This document shows positions 16,654 through 24,207 of a stretch of 24,375 nt of DNA, piece by piece. The number at the start of each line of letters is the position of its first letter. Position 1 is the stretch's first letter. The notes below the pieces were generated by a model. The model was not told the origin of the DNA, did no database searches, and was given only the letters and a program-made list of their open reading frames with translations. The DNA lies in the NCBI GenBank assembly GCA_964549995.1, contig CAZJXF010000044.1:1-24375 (forward strand). Reading direction: 5' to 3'. Made by a program: the position numbers and the translations under genes. The DNA is from Desulfatirhabdium sp964549995. Lineage in GTDB: Bacteria > Desulfobacterota > Desulfobacteria > Desulfobacterales > Desulfatirhabdiaceae.

Positions 16654-16686
16654 GCTCATCATTCGCTAACAATTCTCCCCTATAGT
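16654..16686 (+). promoter_or_regulatory. Possible Pho-box promoter of pstS
   Basis: A -10-like TATAGT (16681-16686) has no good -35. Instead GCTCATC (16654-16660) and GCTAACA (16665-16671) are related 7-bp units separated by 4 bp, ending 9 bp before the -10. This copies the geometry of PhoB-activated promoters (7-4-7 direct repeat replacing the -35), though the units match the enterobacterial CTGTCAT consensus only weakly. The position upstream of pstS fits phosphate-starvation control. No phoB or phoR is in the window. Confidence 0.4.
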
Positions 16687-16826
16687 GACCACCAAACCGA
16701 AACGGCATCCAGTCGGAAGGAGGTGGTCGACCGCATACGGAAACGTATAAGTCCTACTGAATGAACCGCCAATCGATCGTTGGAAAATAGTCATCTGAAA
16801 CATTCATTCTTTTCAAGGAGAAGTTT
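16687..16826 (+). promoter_or_regulatory. pstS 5' leader with GAAA-tetraloop hairpin
   Basis: The leader downstream of the proposed -10 contains GACCACC (16687-16693) complementary to GGTGGTC (16722-16728). It also contains a compact hairpin ATACG-GAAA-CGTAT (16735-16748) with a GNRA-type loop. A strong ribosome site AAGGAG (16816-16821) precedes the pstS ATG. No gene is seen here. A role in mRNA stability is possible but unproven. Confidence 0.4.
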
Positions 16827-17795
16827 ATGAAAAAGCGTTTGTTGTTGATTCTTGTTGGTTTCTTGTTCTGCACCACTTCTGTCATGGCCGTCGATCTCGA
16901 TCCCAAGCTTCCCGCATATACCAAAGTCAGCGGGATTTCGGGCAACCTCAAATCCATCGGTTCGGATACCTTGAACAACCTGATGACCCTCTGGAGCGAA
17001 GGTTTCCGAGCACAGTATCCTGCCGTCAAAATTGAGATCGAAGGCAAGGGGTCGTCCACGGCACCTCCGGCCCTGATCGTGGGAACGGCCCAATTCGGTC
17101 CGATGTCACGGGAAATGAAATCGAAGGAAATCGAGGAATTTGAAAAGAAATTCGGATACAAGCCATCTCGTATCCGGGCTGCTGTAGACTCCCTGGCTGT
17201 CTTTGTGCATAAGGACAACCCCATTGCTTCTCTGACCCTGCAGCAGGTGGATGCCATCTTCTCCAAGAACCGCAAAGGCGGCTATCCGAAAGATATCGTC
17301 ACCTGGGGAGATTTGGGGCTGACCGGTGAATGGAAAGAAAAACCCATTTCCCTGTACGGTCGTAATGCTGCCTCCGGAACATACGGTTATTTCAAGGAAG
17401 TTGCCCTTTTTCACGGGGATTATAAGGATACGGTGAAAGAGCAGCCTGGATCGTCGGCTGTCGTTCAAGGGGTTGCAACCGATAAATATGCAATCGGCTA
17501 TTCAGGGGTCGGCTACAAAACGGCGGATGTGCGCACGGTTCCGCTGGCATCGGCCGAAGGCAAAAAAGCCTTTGACGCCAACGCCGAAAACGCCTATTCA
17601 GGCGATTATCCGCTGGCGCGGTTCCTGTATATTTACCTGAACCGGAATCCGAACCAGGCTCTCGATCCGCTTCGGACCGAATTCATCAAATTCGTGTTCA
17701 GCAAAGAAGGTCAACAGATCGTGATCAAGGACGGATTCTATCCGGTGACCTACAATCTTGCGCAGGAAGACATGAAGGCGCTGGGGATTCATTGA
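16827..17795 (+). CDS. pstS: Phosphate ABC transporter substrate-binding protein
   Basis: This 322-residue periplasmic phosphate-binding protein has a signal peptide M-K-K-R-L followed by a hydrophobic core, with cleavage likely after V-M-A (residue 21). Phosphate-binding segments are recognisable: G-S-D-T-L-N near residue 46, G-K-G-S-S-T-A near 74, S-R-E-M near 95, and G-R-N-A-A-S-G-T-Y-G-Y-F near 190. It captures inorganic phosphate and delivers it to the PstC-PstA permease encoded downstream. The start is supported by AAGGAG 5 bp upstream. It is the first gene of pstSCAB-phoU, but is separated from pstC by a terminator-like hairpin and a 312-bp palindromic element. That arrangement would favour more PstS than permease, as expected for a binding protein. 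Confidence 0.93.
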   Translation: MKKRLLLILVGFLFCTTSVMAVDLDPKLPAYTKVSGISGNLKSIGSDTLNNLMTLWSEGFRAQYPAVKIEIEGKGSSTAPPALIVGTAQFGPMSREMKSKEIEEFEKKFGYKPSRIRAAVDSLAVFVHKDNPIASLTLQQVDAIFSKNRKGGYPKDIVTWGDLGLTGEWKEKPISLYGRNAASGTYGYFKEVALFHGDYKDTVKEQPGSSAVVQGVATDKYAIGYSGVGYKTADVRTVPLASAEGKKAFDANAENAYSGDYPLARFLYIYLNRNPNQALDPLRTEFIKFVFSKEGQQIVIKDGFYPVTYNLAQEDMKALGIH

Positions 17796-17824
17796 AATTG
17801 AATTCGTCAACAGGTATCCTTTTC

Positions 17825-17856
17825 GGCCGGGCGGAATGCCCGGCCATACGATTTTC
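17825..17856 (+). terminator. Hairpin after pstS (partial terminator or 3'-end stabiliser)
   Basis: A perfect 8-bp GC-only stem, GGCCGGGC (17825-17832) and GCCCGGCC (17838-17845), encloses a GGAAT loop and is followed by ATACGATTTTC, a weak T-run. It lies 30 bp after the pstS stop. Because pstC follows on the same strand, it is likely an attenuating terminator or RNA-end protector and not a full stop. Confidence 0.6.
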
Positions 17857-17861
17857 TGACG

Positions 17862-18173
17862 GATGGACTCGCAAAAAGATAGTGAATCTCCAGTGACCCG
17901 CATGGGGTCGGGCACACCTTTTTCGCTGCATCGGAAAAACTCAGCCGCCCGATCTCGTAGAGCCGGGCATGTAGCCAGACGCTCCAGGAAGGAGCATCTC
18001 ATTGGAATCGTACGTTTTTCAAACACAAGCCGAAGCACTCTGCATGCCCGGCTCAACGATCTCCGGCGGCTTCAAACAGTTTCCGCTGCAGCATCAAAAG
18101 GCGTTCCCGACCCCATGCTCAGACCCGGCAATACCCAAAAATCAGGGGAAAAGCGACTTGTTGCGAGTCTATC
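17862..18173 (+). repeat. Long palindromic element, copy 2 (312 bp)
   Basis: It has the same orientation and architecture as copy 1, with ends GATGGACTCGCAAAAAG and CTTGTTGCGAGTCTATC. The main stem reads GCATGGGGTCGGGCAC from 17900 and pairs with TTCCCGACCCCATGC ending at 18118. Compared with copy 1, four stem positions (17908, 17909, 17910, 17912) changed together with their partners, so pairing is kept. The centre (with T-A-G-C-C-A-G-A-C-G and AAGCCGAAGC) is similar but less conserved. It fills the pstS-pstC gap; its last base is immediately before the pstC ATG. Confidence 0.93.
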
Positions 18174-20777
18174 ATGACTGAAACAGAACCCAAAACCATG
18201 CAACGAGAGAAAACCGTACGAAAAGCGGTGCTGTGGGCGGACCGGCTGGCCGACCGGGTCATTACGATCGGCGGGATTTCGGTGATCGTCGCCGTGTTGG
18301 CAATTCTCGTCTTTCTGGTGGTGGAGGTGATGCCGCTCTTCGCCGGTGCTCGAATTCTCGGAGAAAGCCGGCGGACCCTCGCCGATCCTCCGTCTGCTGT
18401 TCTGGCTTCCGGAATGGACGAATACCATACACTCGTCTACCTCGTTCTACCGGAGGGCCGTATCCGGGTGATTCATGCCGAGACGGGAACGGACCTCGAA
18501 TCGATTCCCATCGGGCGGGAAGGAGCCGAGATCCGGTGTGCTGCCGAAGCCATGGATCGGGAACATCTGGCCATCGGTTTTTCAGACGGCAAGGTCGGGA
18601 TGATGGATTTGAAATTCGATGTGCAGGTGATTCCGGAAGGACAAGTGCCTGCAGACGGATTGACTGCGCTGACTGCACGGGATAGGACGGACGGAACGTC
18701 GGTCTATTCCCTGCTTCCGGATCGTCAGGTACGGGTGGTGCGTTTTTCGCCGGTCATGGAAGAGGCCGTATCGTTGGGGAATTCCGACGCAGCCATTACG
18801 GCTATCGCCTTTCAGAGCGGCGGAAAGGCCGAGCGCAGTACCTCTGTTCTCGTGACGCGCACCGAAGACGGCCGCTTGAACCTGAACCGGATCGAGCGGC
18901 GCATGAATCTGTTGACCGGTCAGATGAAGACGGTCATCGAGAACACCGATCTCCCCGGATTGCCGGACAATGTTGAATTCTTCTCCATGTGCCTTTCCGA
19001 GCAGGTCGACAATTTGCTGATCGCTGCAGCGGACGGCAGGGTGTTCCGATACAACCTGCAGCGGCCGGATCAGCCGGTGTTGGCCGAAGCCACCCGCGTC
19101 CTCCCTCAGAATGTCCGCTTGACGGCCATTCAGTATCTCGTGGGGGGCCAGGCGGTGCTGGTGGGTGGAGCGGACGGGTCCTTGCGTCTTCTTTTCTCGA
19201 TCAACGAAGATACAATGGGAACCCCCGACAAGCGGGTGCTGGTCGAAGCCAGACGCTTCGAATCTCTGCCGGAGGCGGTTTTGAAGATCAGTCCGGCCTC
19301 CCGGGGTAAGACCTTCGCCATATCCACCGCAAGCGGTCATGTTCGGGTGATCCATGCGACCAGCCGAAAAACCCTTCTCGATTTTTCCTCCGATACATCC
19401 GATCCGACGACGACAACGATTCTCTCGCCTCGCATGGATGCCGTCTTCAACCTGCAGCGAGGTGGCTCGACCCATCTCGTCCATTTTTCGGCCCCTCATC
19501 CGGAGACCGATTTCGCCGCTCTCTTCCAGAGGGTCTGGTACGAAGGCTATCCGCAACCGAGCTTCACCTGGCAATCCTCTTCGGGGAGCGATTCTTTCGA
19601 ATCGAAGTACAGCCTTGTTCCGCTCATTTTCGGATCGATCAAGGCCCCCCTCTATTCGTTGCTGTTCGCCGTTCCGATCGCCATCCTTGCGGCCATCTAC
19701 ACCTCCGAATTCGTTCATCCGAAGGTCCGAGGCATGCTCAAGCCTACCATGGAAATCATGGCCTCCATTCCCTCCGTGGTCCTGGGCTTTATTGCCGCCC
19801 TCGTTCTGGCGCCCGTCGTCGAACACTGGGTGGCTGCCGTCCTGCTGACCTTTCTCCTGCTTCCGGTGATTTTGTTTGCCACAAGCATTCTTTGGCAATG
19901 GGTTCCGCAGCATGTGGCCGAGCGGACCGGCAGCTGGGTGCGCATGATCGGAGCTGTCGGAGGGATCGGGCTGGTCGTTTTCGGGTCCATGAAAGGGGCC
20001 GCCTGGTTCGAGGCGGTATTCTTCGGCGGAAACTTCAAGATGTGGCTGACGCAGTCGTCAGGAAAGGCCGTTCCTTTTCTCTTTTTGCTCTTCTTTCCGT
20101 TGACTGTCGTGCTCATCGGTCTTCTATACAATCGCTTCCTGAATCCCTGGATGATCCGCTTCTATGCCTGTAACACCCTTCAGAGGGCGAGGTGTTATGA
20201 TCTGATTCGGTGGACGGCTCTGGCAGTCGTTGCGGTTGTCCTGGATCTGGCGATGGCCTGGACGGCCGCTGCCCTTGGGTTCGATGCCCGCGGGACGATC
20301 GTCGGCACATACGTTCAACGAAACACCCTGATCGTCGGCTTTGCGATGGGATTTGCTGTCATTCCCCTCATTTTCTCCATTGCTGAAGATGCGTTGAATG
20401 CGGTTCCCAATCACCTGCGTGCCGCAAGTCTTGCCTGCGGAGCCACCCGGTGGCAGACGGTTCTCTATGTGGTGCTGCCTGCAGCCATGAGCGGGGTGTT
20501 TTCCGCCGTGATGATCGGATTGGGCCGCGCCGTAGGAGAGACCATGATCGTGGTGATGGCGGCCGGGAATACGCCCTTGATCGATTGGAACATTTTCAAC
20601 GGGTTGCGATCTCTGTCGGCTACCATTGCCGTCGAGTTACCCGAAGCCGTCAAAGGCGGAACGCTCTACCGCGTGCTGTTTCTCTCCGCACTGGTTCTCT
20701 TCGCCATGACTTTCGTCATCAACACCGTCGCCGAGATCGTCCGTCTGCGGTTTCGCAAGCGAGCCGCCCAATTGTGA
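18174..20777 (+). CDS. pstC: Phosphate ABC transporter permease PstC with large extracytoplasmic propeller-like insert
   Basis: The protein has 867 residues, against about 320 in E. coli PstC. TM1 spans about 29-56. A ~380-residue soluble stretch (about 60-440) follows, with repeated short beta motifs such as H-L-A-I-G-F-S-D-G-K-V, N-L-L-I-A-A-A-D-G-R-V-F-R-Y and A-V-L-V-G-G-A-D-G-S-L-R-L. These look like WD40/YVTN-type beta-propeller blades and by topology lie in the periplasm. The permease core starts near 470 (S-I-K-A-P-L-Y-S-L-L-F-A-V-P) and ends with the EAA-type loop A-S-L-A-C-G-A-T-R-W-Q-T and G-R-A-V-G-E-T-M. A second extra stretch lies between core helices (about 580-690). The ATG directly abuts repeat copy 2 and has no visible Shine-Dalgarno; an ATG at 18198 is an alternative. 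The PstC call rests on the core and on the operon. Confidence 0.9.
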   Translation: MTETEPKTMQREKTVRKAVLWADRLADRVITIGGISVIVAVLAILVFLVVEVMPLFAGARILGESRRTLADPPSAVLASGMDEYHTLVYLVLPEGRIRVIHAETGTDLESIPIGREGAEIRCAAEAMDREHLAIGFSDGKVGMMDLKFDVQVIPEGQVPADGLTALTARDRTDGTSVYSLLPDRQVRVVRFSPVMEEAVSLGNSDAAITAIAFQSGGKAERSTSVLVTRTEDGRLNLNRIERRMNLLTGQMKTVIENTDLPGLPDNVEFFSMCLSEQVDNLLIAAADGRVFRYNLQRPDQPVLAEATRVLPQNVRLTAIQYLVGGQAVLVGGADGSLRLLFSINEDTMGTPDKRVLVEARRFESLPEAVLKISPASRGKTFAISTASGHVRVIHATSRKTLLDFSSDTSDPTTTTILSPRMDAVFNLQRGGSTHLVHFSAPHPETDFAALFQRVWYEGYPQPSFTWQSSSGSDSFESKYSLVPLIFGSIKAPLYSLLFAVPIAILAAIYTSEFVHPKVRGMLKPTMEIMASIPSVVLGFIAALVLAPVVEHWVAAVLLTFLLLPVILFATSILWQWVPQHVAERTGSWVRMIGAVGGIGLVVFGSMKGAAWFEAVFFGGNFKMWLTQSSGKAVPFLFLLFFPLTVVLIGLLYNRFLNPWMIRFYACNTLQRARCYDLIRWTALAVVAVVLDLAMAWTAAALGFDARGTIVGTYVQRNTLIVGFAMGFAVIPLIFSIAEDALNAVPNHLRAASLACGATRWQTVLYVVLPAAMSGVFSAVMIGLGRAVGETMIVVMAAGNTPLIDWNIFNGLRSLSATIAVELPEAVKGGTLYRVLFLSALVLFAMTFVINTVAEIVRLRFRKRAAQL

Positions 20778-20802
20778 TAGCCTCGAAAAAATCGATCATA
20801 TG

Positions 20803-20927
20803 GACGACTTCGAAAAAAGGCCGCAGGCAAGGAGTGCAAATCCCGAGGAGTGAGGCGTACTTAGACGTACGCCGCAACGACGAGGGATGCAGCACGACAC
20901 AGCATCCGGCCTTTTTGCGAAGCCGTC
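20803..20927 (+). repeat. Palindromic repeat element of a second type between pstC and pstA
   Basis: The ends are 21-bp inverted repeats with two mismatches: GACGACTTCGAAAAAAGGCC (plus G) at 20803-20823 and CGGCCTTTTTGCGAAGCCGT (plus C) at 20907-20927. Inside are a perfect hairpin GGCGTAC-TTAGAC-GTACGCC and GGATGC/GCATCC near the right end. No protein is encoded. It is unrelated in sequence to the 312-bp elements except for the general end style (CGAAAAAA or CGCAAAAA). It resembles small non-autonomous repeats common in Desulfobacterota-type genomes, judged from memory only. Confidence 0.85.
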
Positions 20928-20946
20928 AATTGTAGGAACACCGACG

Positions 20947-22665
20947 ATGACGCCTACTCCGACATCCACTCCCAAACGTACGGTCTTCGAGACCGGATGC
21001 AACCTGACGGCTCAGGGGGAACCCTTTGTGTGGACGATGGCAGGGGGACTTGTCATCGGCATTCTGATGATCGCAGCCTTCCTGGTCTTGATCTTCTGGA
21101 ATGGGCTTGTCGCCTTCTATCCGGGCCCGATCCGGTTGCTTCACCTGAAGAACGGACGGGTGATGGCTGGTGAGCCCATTCGAGGGGAGCTGTATCGGAT
21201 CGATCCGCATCTCCTCGGACAGATGTCGGAAGAGGCCCGCCGCAAGGTGATGGACCGGAACGGGTATTCCCATCGATGGCTGTACAAGACGGGCAATTTC
21301 GATCTGTACAACGACGACTATCGCTGGGTGGACGATGACGACATCGAACGGATGCAAACCCCGGAAGAGTTGGTGATGATCGAGCGGCGGGAATGGGGAC
21401 CTTTTATCGGTACCATCCACATGCTGAAGATCGACGGAAAGGAAATTTCCGATCCAGCGGAAATCGCTCGACGCATCGACGGGGAAATCCGCCTTGCAAC
21501 CAAGCGCTTTGAGGCCATTCACACCCTCGAGCGGGATCGGATCGGGGAGGTCAACCACCGCCTCGAGGCTGCACGGCTGGCGTTGCGAAAGGTCCTGATG
21601 AAACCCAATGTCGGGGATGCCGAACGGGAAGCCGCCCAGAAGCGTTACGATCGGGAGATGGCCGAAGGGAAAGAGCGTTACGACGTATTGGAGCGGGAAG
21701 TCGATGCCCGAAAGGCGGAGGACGGGCGGTTCCGGGTGGTGCTGGCCGATGTCGAGGGTCGACAGAAGGAAATGGCGATCTCCCAGATCGTCCGGATGAT
21801 TCCGGCCAACCGGTTGACGACGTTGGGCAGGCTCGGCGTCTATGCCGGTCGGTGGTGGGAACTGGTGAGTGCCGAGCCGCGGGAGGCCAACACCGAAGGC
21901 GGCATTTTCCCGGCCATTTTCGGCACCTTCGTGATGACCTTGCTGATGGTGGTGGTGGTAGCTCCCTTCGGGGTGATGGCAGCCCTTTATCTACGGGAAT
22001 ATGCCAAGCAGGGCATGCTCGTGTCCGCGGTTCGGGTCTGCGTGAACAACCTGGCCGGGGTTCCTTCCATCGTATACGGGGTCTTCGGGCTGGGCTTCTT
22101 CGCCTATACGGTCGGGGGCATCATCGATTCCCTGCTCTTTGCCGAAAAACTGCCCAATCCCACCTTTGGGACCGGGGGGGTGTTGTGGTCGGCGCTGACG
22201 CTTGCGCTTCTCACGGTTCCAGTCGTGATCGTGGCGACGGAAGAGGCGCTTTCCGCAGTTCCGGATTCGCTTCGGGAAGGGTCTCTGGCCTGCGGCGCAT
22301 CCCGATGGCAGACGATCAAGTACGTGGTCCTTCCCAAGGCCCTGCCTGGAATTCTGACCGGGCTTATTCTGGCGATGGCTCGAGGGGCCGGGGAAGTGGC
22401 CCCGCTCATGCTGGTCGGTGTCGTCAAGCTGGCCCCGGAGCTTCCGATCGATGGGCACTTTCCCTTTCTGCATCTGGAGCGGAGCTTCATGCATCTGGCT
22501 TTTCATATTTTCGACGTCGGTTTTCAGTCGCGCAATTCGGAGGCCGGAAAACCGATGGTCTTTGTCACTACCCTCATTCTCGTCGGCATGATCGCCGTGC
22601 TGAACGCCACGGCGATTTTTGTGCGTAACCGACTGAAGCGCAAATACATGACAGGACATTTCTGA
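20947..22665 (+). CDS. pstA: Phosphate ABC transporter permease PstA with coiled-coil insert
   Basis: The product has 572 residues from the chosen start, against about 296 in E. coli PstA. TM1 spans about 27-58. A ~250-residue hydrophilic insert (about 60-305) follows; by topology it is periplasmic. Its second half is rich in E/R/K/A heptads (R-L-A-T-K-R-F-E-A-I-H-T-L-E-R-D-R to V-D-A-R-K-A-E-D) and should form a coiled coil. The permease core begins about 318 (G-G-I-F-P-A-I-F-G-T) and has the EAA-type loop G-S-L-A-C-G-A-S-R-W-Q-T with A-R-G-A-G-E-V-A-P. The frame opens at 20887 inside the repeat element, but ATG 20947 has AGGA (20934-20937) upstream and avoids repeat-derived residues. The stop is 1 bp from the pstB start, showing tight coupling. 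It forms the membrane channel with PstC. Confidence 0.92.
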   Translation: MTPTPTSTPKRTVFETGCNLTAQGEPFVWTMAGGLVIGILMIAAFLVLIFWNGLVAFYPGPIRLLHLKNGRVMAGEPIRGELYRIDPHLLGQMSEEARRKVMDRNGYSHRWLYKTGNFDLYNDDYRWVDDDDIERMQTPEELVMIERREWGPFIGTIHMLKIDGKEISDPAEIARRIDGEIRLATKRFEAIHTLERDRIGEVNHRLEAARLALRKVLMKPNVGDAEREAAQKRYDREMAEGKERYDVLEREVDARKAEDGRFRVVLADVEGRQKEMAISQIVRMIPANRLTTLGRLGVYAGRWWELVSAEPREANTEGGIFPAIFGTFVMTLLMVVVVAPFGVMAALYLREYAKQGMLVSAVRVCVNNLAGVPSIVYGVFGLGFFAYTVGGIIDSLLFAEKLPNPTFGTGGVLWSALTLALLTVPVVIVATEEALSAVPDSLREGSLACGASRWQTIKYVVLPKALPGILTGLILAMARGAGEVAPLMLVGVVKLAPELPIDGHFPFLHLERSFMHLAFHIFDVGFQSRNSEAGKPMVFVTTLILVGMIAVLNATAIFVRNRLKRKYMTGHF

Positions 22666-22666
22666 T

Positions 22667-23488
22667 ATGGCTGAACCCGTTTCGTTTCAACCGGGAAGCG
22701 AAAAAACCTTCTATCATCCCCAGAAAGGGGCCGAGCCGCCGATTCTCGAGATCGATCGGTTCAACCTGTGGTACGGCGAAAAACAGGCCCTGTTCGACAA
22801 CACGATCACTGTCGAAAAAGGTCTCGTGACAGCTCTGGTCGGACCTTCGGGATGCGGCAAATCCACCCTGCTGCGATCTTTAAACCGCATGAACGATCTC
22901 ATCGAGGGGCTGCGTATTTCCGGAGAGATCCGCCTTGACGGGCAGAACATTTTCGATCCACAGGTGGATGTGATCGCTCTGCGCAAGCGGATGGGCATGG
23001 TGTTCCAAAAGCCCAACCCCTTTCCCATGTCCATTTTCGACAACGTCGCCTATCCCCTCAAGGTGGATGGGGTGCGGGATCGAAACCTGCTGCGCGAGAC
23101 GGTGGAGCGCTCCTTGATGGCTGCAGCCCTGTGGGAGGAAGTCAAGGATCGGCTCCGTGACAATGCCCTCGGCATGTCCGGGGGGCAGCAGCAGCGGTTA
23201 TGCATTGCTCGGGCCATTGCGGCGGACCCCGAGGTCCTGCTGATGGACGAGCCTTGCTCAGCCCTCGATCCCTTGGCTACTTCCAAAATCGAAGACCTGA
23301 TCAACGAGCTCAGAGGACGATACACCATCATCATCGTAACGCACAACATGCAGCAGGCGGCCCGGGTGTCGGACAACACGGTGTTCATGTATCTGGGCCG
23401 CATCATCGAATACGGCAAGACCGATACGATTTTCACCAAGCCGAGGAGCCAGCGCACACAGGACTATGTCACCGGCCGGTTCGGATAG
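22667..23488 (+). CDS. pstB: Phosphate ABC transporter ATP-binding protein
   Basis: This 273-residue ABC ATPase drives phosphate import. Walker A is G-P-S-G-C-G-K-S-T (residues 59-67). The Q-loop is in M-V-F-Q-K-P-N-P-F-P-M-S-I, a PstB hallmark. The signature is M-S-G-G-Q-Q-Q-R-L (from 170), Walker B with catalytic Glu is V-L-L-M-D-E-P (about 190-196), and the switch histidine is in I-V-T-H-N-M-Q-Q-A. Also typical of PstB are L-N-R-M-N-D-L and the C-terminal T-Q-D-Y-V-T-G-R-F-G. The ~20-residue N-terminal extension before P-P-I-L-E-I is unremarkable. The start lies 1 bp after the pstA stop and phoU follows after 23 bp, so the three genes form one unit. Confidence 0.97.
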   Translation: MAEPVSFQPGSEKTFYHPQKGAEPPILEIDRFNLWYGEKQALFDNTITVEKGLVTALVGPSGCGKSTLLRSLNRMNDLIEGLRISGEIRLDGQNIFDPQVDVIALRKRMGMVFQKPNPFPMSIFDNVAYPLKVDGVRDRNLLRETVERSLMAAALWEEVKDRLRDNALGMSGGQQQRLCIARAIAADPEVLLMDEPCSALDPLATSKIEDLINELRGRYTIIIVTHNMQQAARVSDNTVFMYLGRIIEYGKTDTIFTKPRSQRTQDYVTGRFG

Positions 23489-23511
23489 AAGGGAAACAGG
23501 AACCAACGATC

Positions 23512-24207
23512 ATGACGCGACATTTTTTGAAGGAACTCGAAAAAATCAAGAAGATGATCCTCACCCTCGGAGCTCAGGTGGAGGAACAGGTCGAGCTGGC
23601 GGTTCAGGCCATCACCCAGACCGATGCCCGGTTGGCGGAGCGGATCATCCGAAAGGATCACGAAATCGACGACATGGAAGTCGAGGTGGAAGAGGAATGC
23701 CTGAAGGTGCTGGCCCTGCATCAGCCGGTGGCTGTAGATCTGCGGTTTCTGGTTGCCGTGATCAAAATCAACAACGATCTGGAGCGGATCGGAGACGAGG
23801 CTGTCAACATCGCCCAGCGGGTGGAGGCCATCAGTCGGAAAAAGGGGATCGCCTTCACCTTCGATTATTCCACGATGGCCATGAAGGCCGAATTCATGTT
23901 GAAGCAAAGCCTCGATGCCCTCGTCAATATGGACATCGATCGGGCCTACAGGGTGTTGATTCTGGATGACGAGGTCGATGCCATCAAGCGGGAAGCCTAT
24001 GACAAGATCAAGGAGGCCATGCGCATCCATCCGGATCACGTCGGATACCTCATCAACCTGCTGCTCGTCTCCCGGCACATCGAGCGGATCGCCGATCATT
24101 CCACCAATATCGCTGAGGAAGTCGTCTATCTTATCGACGGCGAAATCGTCCGGCATGAGATCGGGAAGAGCGAAAGATCGTCGGAGCGTGAAGGCGTGAA
24201 CATGTGA
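23512..24207 (+). CDS. phoU: Phosphate signalling complex protein PhoU
   Basis: This is a 231-residue, all-helical, two-repeat PhoU protein that represses Pho signalling when phosphate is ample by linking the Pst transporter to PhoR. The two metal-site E/D-x-x-x-D motifs are visible: N-D-L-E-R-I-G-D-E-A-V-N-I in the first half and R-H-I-E-R-I-A-D-H-S-T-N-I-A-E in the second. The A-V-D-L-R-F-L segment is also typical. The frame is open far upstream inside pstB, but the ATG at 23512 gives the standard family N-terminus (M-T-R-H-F), with a modest ACAGGA ribosome site. The final codons (residues after about 220, with S-E-R-S-S-E-R-E-G) lie just before repeat copy 3, and the TGA stop falls within the first bases of that element. 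No phoB/phoR follows within the window. Confidence 0.94.
   Translation: MTRHFLKELEKIKKMILTLGAQVEEQVELAVQAITQTDARLAERIIRKDHEIDDMEVEVEEECLKVLALHQPVAVDLRFLVAVIKINNDLERIGDEAVNIAQRVEAISRKKGIAFTFDYSTMAMKAEFMLKQSLDALVNMDIDRAYRVLILDDEVDAIKREAYDKIKEAMRIHPDHVGYLINLLLVSRHIERIADHSTNIAEEVVYLIDGEIVRHEIGKSERSSEREGVNM

Noticed and set aside
16489..16764. Recurrent small frames beginning M-H-A-R-P-N-D-L-R-R-L-Q-T in the palindromic elements (also at 24131-24340, minus strand)
   Set aside because: The shared residues come from the conserved stem DNA (CATGCCCGGCCCAACGATCT). The frames diverge or end differently outside it and have no start signals.
18582..19913. A 443-codon minus-strand frame opposite pstC, and similar long antisense frames at 5048-6052, 10336-11250 and 12983-14206
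   Set aside because: All lie opposite well-supported coding regions, show no family motifs and lack convincing ribosome sites.
20887..20946. N-terminal extension of pstA by 20 codons
   Set aside because: These codons mostly come from the repeat element, and the ribosome site favours ATG at 20947.
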